Shown here: in pieces, positions 33,718 through 33,736 of the stretch
Layout of the letters: the number at the start of each line of letters is the position of its first letter
How positions within the stretch are numbered: position 1 is the first letter of the stretch
Origin: Desulfobacterales bacterium
GTDB taxonomy: Bacteria > Desulfobacterota > Desulfobacteria > Desulfobacterales > Desulfobacteraceae
DNA: 33,736 bases
Reading direction: 5' to 3'
Assembly: GCA_023143455.1 (NCBI GenBank)
Contig: JAGLHT010000023.1
Location: forward strand, 1-33,736
Made by a program: the position numbers and the translations under genes
Notes under the pieces: model-generated
The model's database searches: none
What the model was told of the DNA's origin: nothing
What the model saw: only the letters and a program-made list of their open reading frames with translations

Positions 33718-33736
33718 TCGGTGGCTGCGCCACCGA
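33718..33736. repeat. GC-rich palindrome at the window edge
   Basis: TCGGTGGC (33718-33725), loop TGC, then GCCACCGA (33729-33736), a perfect 8-bp stem cut by the window end. It is far richer in GC than the surrounding sequence. It may be a REP-like palindrome, part of a hairpin, or simply codons of a gene starting at 33702. Confidence 0.45.

Larger units (their letters stand above)
33376..33736. other. Upstream region of the TCA operon and right edge
   Basis: This holds the operon promoter described separately. From about 33480 to 33700 the sequence is AT-rich with no coding frame I can support. At the edge an ATG at 33702 opens a plus-strand frame MELLVLGGCAT that runs off the window. It might be the start of a divergent gene, but it has no good ribosome site and overlaps a GC-rich palindrome. 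Confidence 0.35.

Noticed and set aside
33718-33736. Rho-independent terminator
   Set aside because: The stem is cut by the window end, no T-tract is visible, and it may be coding.

Overview
The window is low-GC bacterial DNA. It carries a complete-oxidation TCA operon with a Wolinella-type di-haem succinate dehydrogenase, two tungsten-type aldehyde:ferredoxin oxidoreductase (AOR) genes, and PAS and histidine-kinase sequences with a C-terminal 'CxxCKKIRDD'-type cysteine module. This combination suggests a strictly anaerobic Desulfobacterota member, most likely a Desulfobacteraceae-like sulfate reducer. No dsr, apr or rRNA gene is present, so that placement is inference. I see no tRNA, rRNA, CRISPR array or complete insertion sequence.

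Layout. (1) 1-508 is a leader region with a long imperfect hairpin (228-323) and a 29-codon ORF with a strong ribosome site. It precedes a secreted VWA protein with two OmpA-like domains (509-2581), which ends at a 16-bp perfect-stem terminator. (2) 2652-6317, minus strand: a small conserved protein, a GAF-ANTAR RNA-binding regulator and a Lon-like AAA protease. (3) 6448-9511, minus strand: an apparent operon of a four-CARDB secreted protein, a YqaA/DedA membrane protein and an ACR3 arsenite exporter, read from a good sigma-70-type promoter at 9608-9636. Beyond that promoter is a 47-codon remnant of a SUI1/YciH translation factor. (4) 9954-12935: a large protein with two receiver-like domains and a PEP-synthase-type ATP-grasp domain, but no phosphohistidine or PEP-binding domain. 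(5) 12931-15689 is a gene graveyard: a broken periplasmic binding protein, a 43-bp palindrome, an AlbA-type ATPase without its N-terminus, the first codons of hsdM, an apparently intact PAS gene, and a RhuM gene without its C-terminus. It reads as a decayed type I restriction-modification locus. (6) 15822-21632, minus strand: STM4504-type protein, AOR, tandem-domain class II aldolase, TesB thioesterase and patatin lipase, tightly packed with a 4-bp overlap and gaps of 16 and 2 bp. (7) 21853-24023: a small unknown ORF translationally coupled to a second AOR. It converges on a cNMP-PilZ regulator (24020-25024), and the two stop codons share TTAA. (8) 25161-25474: a chimeric remnant of a Tat signal peptide and histidine-kinase pieces, then a 64-residue membrane protein. 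(9) 26206-33375, minus strand: sucC-sucD-sdhC-sdhA-sdhB-fum, one compact TCA operon with a near-consensus promoter at 33417-33445.

How it fits together. The TCA operon converts succinyl-CoA to malate, with ATP made at SucCD and electrons passed to menaquinone. The two AORs would oxidise aldehydes to acids and reduce ferredoxin. In region 6 the aldehyde could come from the co-transcribed aldolase. Several regulators (GAF-ANTAR, cNMP-PilZ, receiver/ATP-grasp, PAS) lie among these genes, but the sequence does not link any of them to a target.
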